The position numbers were made by a program, and so were the translations under genes. Positions 60,140 to 64,000 of a DNA stretch of 64,000 nucleotides are shown here, piece after piece. Under the pieces are notes generated by a model. It was not told the origin of the DNA. It did not search any database and worked only from the letters and a program-made list of their open reading frames with translations. Position 1 is the stretch's first letter. Each line of letters starts with the position of its first letter. The stretch is from Solirhodobacter olei (GTDB taxonomy: Bacteria > Pseudomonadota > Alphaproteobacteria > Rhodobacterales > Rhodobacteraceae): assembly GCF_004010155.1 (NCBI RefSeq), contig NZ_RRYH01000013.1, positions 124,001-188,000 of the forward strand, in the 5' to 3' direction.

Positions 60140-61713
60140 TGATGACCAAGGTTGTATCTCCGGAAGAAGCCGCGCGCCGCATCCCCGACGGGGCCGTGCT
60201 CACGGTATCGTCCTCGTCCGCGCTCGGTTGCCCGGATCGCATTCTGCGGGCAATCGGAGAGCGTTTCGAAGAGGAGGAGCACCCGCGTGGCCTGACCGCG
60301 CTTCATCCGATTGCGGCGGGTGACATGTATGGCGTCAAAGGCATCGATCACATCGCCAAGGACGGCCTGCTGACGACCATCCTCGCAGGGTCCTACCCCT
60401 CGGGTCCGTCCAATCTGCCGATGCCCGAGATTTGGAAGATGGTGGTCGAGGATCGCGTCGCGGCGTATAACGTGCCGTCTGGCATCCTCTTCGATATGCA
60501 TCGCGATGCGGCCGCTCGGCGGCCAGGTGTGCTGACAAGGGTCGGGCTCGATACCTTTGTCGACCCGATCCGCGAAGGTTGCGCGATGAACGCGAAGGGT
60601 GCGGCCCGGCCCATTGTCGCGCGCGTCGAGTTTGCCGGCGAAACCTGGCTGCACTTTCCAAATGTCCAGCCCGACGTTTGCATTCTGCGCGCAACGACAG
60701 CGGACGAGCGCGGCAACCTGACCTACGAGCACGAAGGCGCCTATCTCGGTGGTCTGGAACAGGCCATTGCCGTTCGCAACCAAGGCGGCCTTGTCATCGC
60801 TCAGGTTCAGCGTGTTACCGCCGCCGGATCGCTCCGGCCCCATGACGTGCGGGTGCCGGCGCACCTGGTGGACCTGGTCGTCGTTGATCGCGACCAGAAG
60901 CAGACCTGCGAGACGCTTTATGACCCGGCCATTTCAGGCCAGATAATGCGGCCCTGGTCGAGCTTCCATCTTGCCGAGCATGGGGTGGAGAAGGTCATCG
61001 CCCGCCGTGCCGCGATGGAGCTGAAGGCGGGGATGACCGCCAACCTTGGCTTCGGCATCTCAGCCATCGTGCCGCGCGTCTTGCTCGAGGAGGGCGCCCC
61101 TCAGGCTGTTACCTGGGCGATTGAGCAGGGAGCCGTTGGCGGCATGCCTTTGACGGGATTCGCCTTCGGCTGTTCATCGAACGCAGATGCCTTCATGCCC
61201 TCGCCGCAGCAGTTCATCTACTTTCAGGGCGGCGGTTTCGACATGTCCTTCCTCTCATTCCTGGAGGTGGACATCGAGGGCAACGTGAACGTCTCCAAGC
61301 TCGGCAAGAAGCCCTACCTCACCGCAGGCTGCGGGGGCTTCGTCGACATCACCGCCCATGCGCGAGAGATCGTCTTCTCGGGCTGGTTCGAGGCAGGGGC
61401 GGAGGTCGAACTGAGCGATACGGGCCTGACGGTGAAGAAGCCCGGAAAGTTCACTAAATTTGTGGAGAAGGTCGAGCATGTGACCTTCTCGGGCCGCCGG
61501 GCGCGCGAGCAGGGACAGGTGATCCTCTACGTCACCGAACGCTGCGTGGTGCGGCTGACGGACTCAGGCCTCGTCGCGACGGAAATCATGCCGGGGATCG
61601 ATCCCGAGCGGGATATCGTCGCGGCCTCGCAGGGCCGGGTGCAGGTTGCCCCGGACGCGAAGACCATGCCGCTGAGCCTCCTCAAGCGTGGTGCGATGGG
61701 GTGGCAACCATGA
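60136..61713 (+). CDS. Acyl-CoA:acetate/3-ketoacid CoA-transferase (YdiF/propionate CoA-transferase type)
   Basis: 525 aa; three successive ATGs (60136, 60139, 60142) are possible starts, the first overlapping the upstream stop. Fused alpha and beta parts: GAVLTVSSSSALGCPDRIL in the N-terminal half, and the beta part with the covalent catalytic Glu at about residue 330 in IEQGAVGG. FLEVDIEGNVNVSKLG is typical of YdiF-like enzymes. It exchanges CoA between an acyl-CoA and the pathway's carboxylic acid. Followed by a coupled enoyl-CoA hydratase gene. Confidence 0.93.
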   Translation: MMMTKVVSPEEAARRIPDGAVLTVSSSSALGCPDRILRAIGERFEEEEHPRGLTALHPIAAGDMYGVKGIDHIAKDGLLTTILAGSYPSGPSNLPMPEIWKMVVEDRVAAYNVPSGILFDMHRDAAARRPGVLTRVGLDTFVDPIREGCAMNAKGAARPIVARVEFAGETWLHFPNVQPDVCILRATTADERGNLTYEHEGAYLGGLEQAIAVRNQGGLVIAQVQRVTAAGSLRPHDVRVPAHLVDLVVVDRDQKQTCETLYDPAISGQIMRPWSSFHLAEHGVEKVIARRAAMELKAGMTANLGFGISAIVPRVLLEEGAPQAVTWAIEQGAVGGMPLTGFAFGCSSNADAFMPSPQQFIYFQGGGFDMSFLSFLEVDIEGNVNVSKLGKKPYLTAGCGGFVDITAHAREIVFSGWFEAGAEVELSDTGLTVKKPGKFTKFVEKVEHVTFSGRRAREQGQVILYVTERCVVRLTDSGLVATEIMPGIDPERDIVAASQGRVQVAPDAKTMPLSLLKRGAMGWQP

Positions 61714-62477
61714 GCCAGATCCATATGCATCTGCGCGGTCCGGTCGCTGAATTGCGGCTCGACAATCCGTCCAAGCTGAACGCCTTCACCGTCGAGATGC
61801 TGCGCCAACTCGCAGAGTTCTGCGACACGCTCGACCGCCGGTCCGACGTGCGGCTGGTGATAGTGACTGCCGAGGGCGAGCGGGCCTTTTGCGCTGGGGC
61901 GGACATTACTGCCTGGGGCGGGCTCTCTCCTGCAGAATTTGCAAGGCACTGGGTGCGCGACGGGCACCGCATTTTCGATCGGCTCGCCCGGCTCTCGAAG
62001 CCGACCGTGGCGGCAATCTCGGGGCATGCCTTCGGCGGCGGTCTGGAGCTGGCGGCGGCCTGCGATATCCGGGTGATGGCACCCAAAGCGACGCTGGCAC
62101 TTCCGGAAGCCGGAGTGGGGATCGTACCCGGATGGTCAGGCACTCAGAGGCTGGCCCGGCTGATGCCTGAGCCGGTGCTGAAGGAGATGGCCCTTTTTGG
62201 CCGTCGTCTGTCAGCGGAACGCGCCCTGGCTTGCGGTTTCGTATCCGAGGTTGCCGAGGACGCGCGGGCGGCGGCAGAGGCATTGGCCGAGCGCGTAATT
62301 ACGAGCTCGTCCCGTTCGATCGAGATCGCCAAGGCGATGATCCATGCGGCCGTGGGCGAGGACCGGGGGGCATCGGTCGAGATGCTCGGCTCGGGAATGA
62401 TTGCCGCAACCGATGATCGTGCGGAGGGCGTCGCCGCCTTCCGTGAGAAGCGCAAGCCAGAATTTCCGGGGACCTGA
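61710..62477 (+). CDS. Enoyl-CoA hydratase/isomerase family protein (crotonase)
   Basis: 255 aa from the ATG overlapping the CoA-transferase stop (ATGA); a GTG at 61701 is less likely. Crotonase features: FCAGADITAW and GHAFGGGLELAA (oxyanion hole), the second acidic residue in LPEAGVGIVPGWSGTQRLARL. C-terminal EGVAAFREKRKPEF is the common ending. It hydrates or otherwise rearranges the CoA ester made by the preceding enzyme; the product is unknown. Confidence 0.94.
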   Translation: MSQIHMHLRGPVAELRLDNPSKLNAFTVEMLRQLAEFCDTLDRRSDVRLVIVTAEGERAFCAGADITAWGGLSPAEFARHWVRDGHRIFDRLARLSKPTVAAISGHAFGGGLELAAACDIRVMAPKATLALPEAGVGIVPGWSGTQRLARLMPEPVLKEMALFGRRLSAERALACGFVSEVAEDARAAAEALAERVITSSSRSIEIAKAMIHAAVGEDRGASVEMLGSGMIAATDDRAEGVAAFREKRKPEFPGT

Positions 62478-62479
62478 TC

Positions 62480-64000
62480 ATGACCGAGTTCACCCTCATC
62501 GCCGCATCCGCAGCCGTCCATCATGACATCGTAGAGTGCCGCCATCTCATCGACGGCGCCTGGCGGGCCAGCGAGGATGGCGCCATCTCGGAGCGGGTCT
62601 CCCCGTCGCATGGGATTGTCGTCAGCCGCTCGGCAAAGGGCGGGACGACAGAAACGGAAGCCGCCATTGCCGCCGCCCGCAAGGCCTTCGACGGCGGCGT
62701 CTGGAGCAAGGCGAGCGGCAAGAGCCGTGCCACGGTCCTGCTCAAGGTTGCCGAGTTGATCGAGCGCGACGCGGAGAAGATGGCCCGCGTGGAGACGCTG
62801 GAGACCGGCAAGCCGATTACGCAGGCCTTCGGTGAGGTCTCTGGCGCAGCGGACCTCTGGCGCTACGCCGCCTCGCTCGCCCGGACAATGCACGGCGAAA
62901 GCCACAACACGCTCGGCCCCGACATGCTGGGTGTGGTGCTGAAAGAGCCGATCGGCGTTGTCTCCGTGATCACGCCGTGGAACTTCCCGTTCTGGATCCT
63001 TAGCCAGAAGCTCCCGTTCGCGCTTGCTGCAGGCTGCACATGTGTCGTGAAGCCGTCGGAACTCACGCCTTCCACTACCGTCATGCTGGGTGAGCTGCTG
63101 ATCGAGGCCGGGTTGCCGTCCGGGGTGGTCAATATCGTGCTCGGTTACGGCCAGCCGGTCGGTGCGCTAATGGCGGAACATCCGGAGGTGGACATGATCA
63201 CCTTCACCGGTTCCACCGCGGTCGGCCGTTCCATTGCCTCTGCAGCCTCGGGCACCTTGAAAAAGGTGGCGCTGGAGCTTGGGGGCAAGAATCCGCAGGT
63301 GATCTTCCCCGATGCCGCGATCGATGACGCGGCCGACGCGATCACCTTCGGCGTCTACTTCAATGCCGGCGAATGCTGCAATTCCAGTAGCCGCATCATC
63401 GTCCATGAGGACGTGGCCGAAGCGGTGGTGGAAAAGGTCGTAGCACTCTCGCGCAAGGTGGCCTTCGGGGATCCGCTGAACCCGGAGACGCAGGTGGGGG
63501 CCATCGTCTCGACGGCGCATCAACAGAAAATCGACGGCTATGTCCGCGATGCGGTCGCAGCGGGCGCAAAGGTCTGCCTCGGCGGAGCGGCGCTGAAGGT
63601 CGATGGCCTTCCCGGCGAGTTCTACCAGCCCACCGTCGTCGCCGGCGTCACGCCGGACATGGCGATTGCGCGCGAGGAGGTTTTCGGGCCGGTCCTGTCG
63701 GTTCTGACGTTCCGGAGCTTTGACGGGGCGGTCGCACTGGCCAACGACGCCGCCTACGGCCTCTCGGCCGGGGTCTGGAGTGACAGCGTGCACACCTGCC
63801 TCGATTTCGCCCGTCAGGTTGAGGCGGGGACTGTCTGGACAAACACCTGGATGGACGGCTTTCCGGAGCTGACCTTCGGCGGCGTCAAACAGAGCGGCCT
63901 TGGCCGCGAGATCGGGCCCTATGGGCTGGAGGAGTTTCTCGAAGTGAAGACGCTCGCGATGCGGATCGGTCGCACGCGGGCACCTTGGGTGAAAGCTTCC
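62480..64000 (+). CDS. Aldehyde dehydrogenase (betaine-aldehyde/aminoaldehyde-like), 3' end outside window
   Basis: The frame starts 2 bases after the enoyl-CoA hydratase stop and is open for 507 codons to the last base, so the stop lies beyond the window. Complete catalytic set: Rossmann TPWNFPFWILSQKLPFALA (about 165-183), FTGSTAVG, Glu266 in LELGGKNP and Cys300 in NAGECCNSS (Glu in place of the usual Gln of NxGQxC). EEVFGPV and FGGVKQSGLGRE follow. An N-terminal extension of about 20 residues is atypical. It oxidises an aldehyde to an acid at the end or the beginning of the CoA pathway. Confidence 0.93.
   Translation, partial: MTEFTLIAASAAVHHDIVECRHLIDGAWRASEDGAISERVSPSHGIVVSRSAKGGTTETEAAIAAARKAFDGGVWSKASGKSRATVLLKVAELIERDAEKMARVETLETGKPITQAFGEVSGAADLWRYAASLARTMHGESHNTLGPDMLGVVLKEPIGVVSVITPWNFPFWILSQKLPFALAAGCTCVVKPSELTPSTTVMLGELLIEAGLPSGVVNIVLGYGQPVGALMAEHPEVDMITFTGSTAVGRSIASAASGTLKKVALELGGKNPQVIFPDAAIDDAADAITFGVYFNAGECCNSSSRIIVHEDVAEAVVEKVVALSRKVAFGDPLNPETQVGAIVSTAHQQKIDGYVRDAVAAGAKVCLGGAALKVDGLPGEFYQPTVVAGVTPDMAIAREEVFGPVLSVLTFRSFDGAVALANDAAYGLSAGVWSDSVHTCLDFARQVEAGTVWTNTWMDGFPELTFGGVKQSGLGREIGPYGLEEFLEVKTLAMRIGRTRAPWVKAS

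Noticed and set aside
1-64000. tRNA, rRNA, CRISPR array, integron attC sites or a complete prophage
   Set aside because: I looked for cloverleaf-like anticodon stems, regular direct repeats, attC-like sites and phage structural genes and saw none; a dedicated search program would be needed to exclude small RNAs.

Overview
The window is GC-rich and gene-dense. Genes are packed into ATGA/TGATG-overlapping operons. The protein families (TRAP-TAXI and Liv ABC transporters, DctB/DctD-type two-component pair, FAO/GcvT oxidoreductase, PF17131-type sorting protein) suggest an alphaproteobacterium, most likely of the Rhodobacteraceae. That assignment is inference. There is no rRNA, tRNA, CRISPR array or complete insertion sequence. 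The content is mostly substrate-specific catabolic modules, each with its own importer and regulator, separated by stretches of decayed DNA.

Layout. 1-1983: 3' part of an FAD/GcvT fusion oxidoreductase. 2251-8671 (minus): LacI regulator, sugar-type ABC importer and a GH63-like glycoside hydrolase, with paired LacI-type operators upstream. 9079-15026: TetR regulator divergent from a LolA-like periplasmic protein, two FtsX/LolE-type permeases, a LolD-type ATPase and an outer-membrane beta-barrel, which together look like a trans-envelope export machine. 15-24.4 kb: loosely organised region with an arginase-family enzyme, a small wHTH protein, a relic sugar-binding domain, a lysozyme-like lipoprotein, a TRIC channel, a LuxR-TPR regulator, an NTF2-like protein and a run of frameshifted genes (MFS transporter, DUF1185 protein, small wHTH). 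24.4-27.7 kb: NCS1 transporter, hydantoin/Asp-Glu racemase and GntR regulator with a perfect palindrome. 28.0-28.3 kb: IS6-type transposase remnant.

28.4-37.1 kb: LysR regulator divergent from an acyl-CoA dehydrogenase, CaiB CoA-transferase, thiolase, AAHS-type MFS transporter and a hydratase/dehydrogenase fusion. This is a complete beta-oxidation spiral with uptake, resembling adipate-type (dca) catabolism. 37.5-46.7 kb: MarR plus SDR, divergent across a perfect 30-bp dyad from a Liv-type ABC importer followed by a ThDP decarboxylase and an aldehyde dehydrogenase, probably for an aromatic or branched 2-hydroxy/2-oxo acid. 46.9-48.7 kb: remnants plus an intact rifampin ADP-ribosyltransferase. 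48.7-51.5 kb: arsenic-type operon (Acr3, ArsR, YraQ/ArsP-like permease, thioredoxin-like protein). 51.7-58.5 kb: TAXI-TRAP transporter, DUF1850 protein, sensor kinase, NtrC-type regulator with a GAFPGA variant motif, and a 46-codon coupled ORF. 59.1-64 kb: paired TGGAACGTTCCA operators followed by Gfo/Idh oxidoreductase, CoA-transferase, enoyl-CoA hydratase and an aldehyde dehydrogenase that runs off the window.

The candidates most worth attention are the LolA-like/2xFtsX/ATPase/beta-barrel/TetR cluster, the two operator-marked CoA/aldehyde pathways with unknown substrates, and the SDR-Liv-ThDP-ALDH module.
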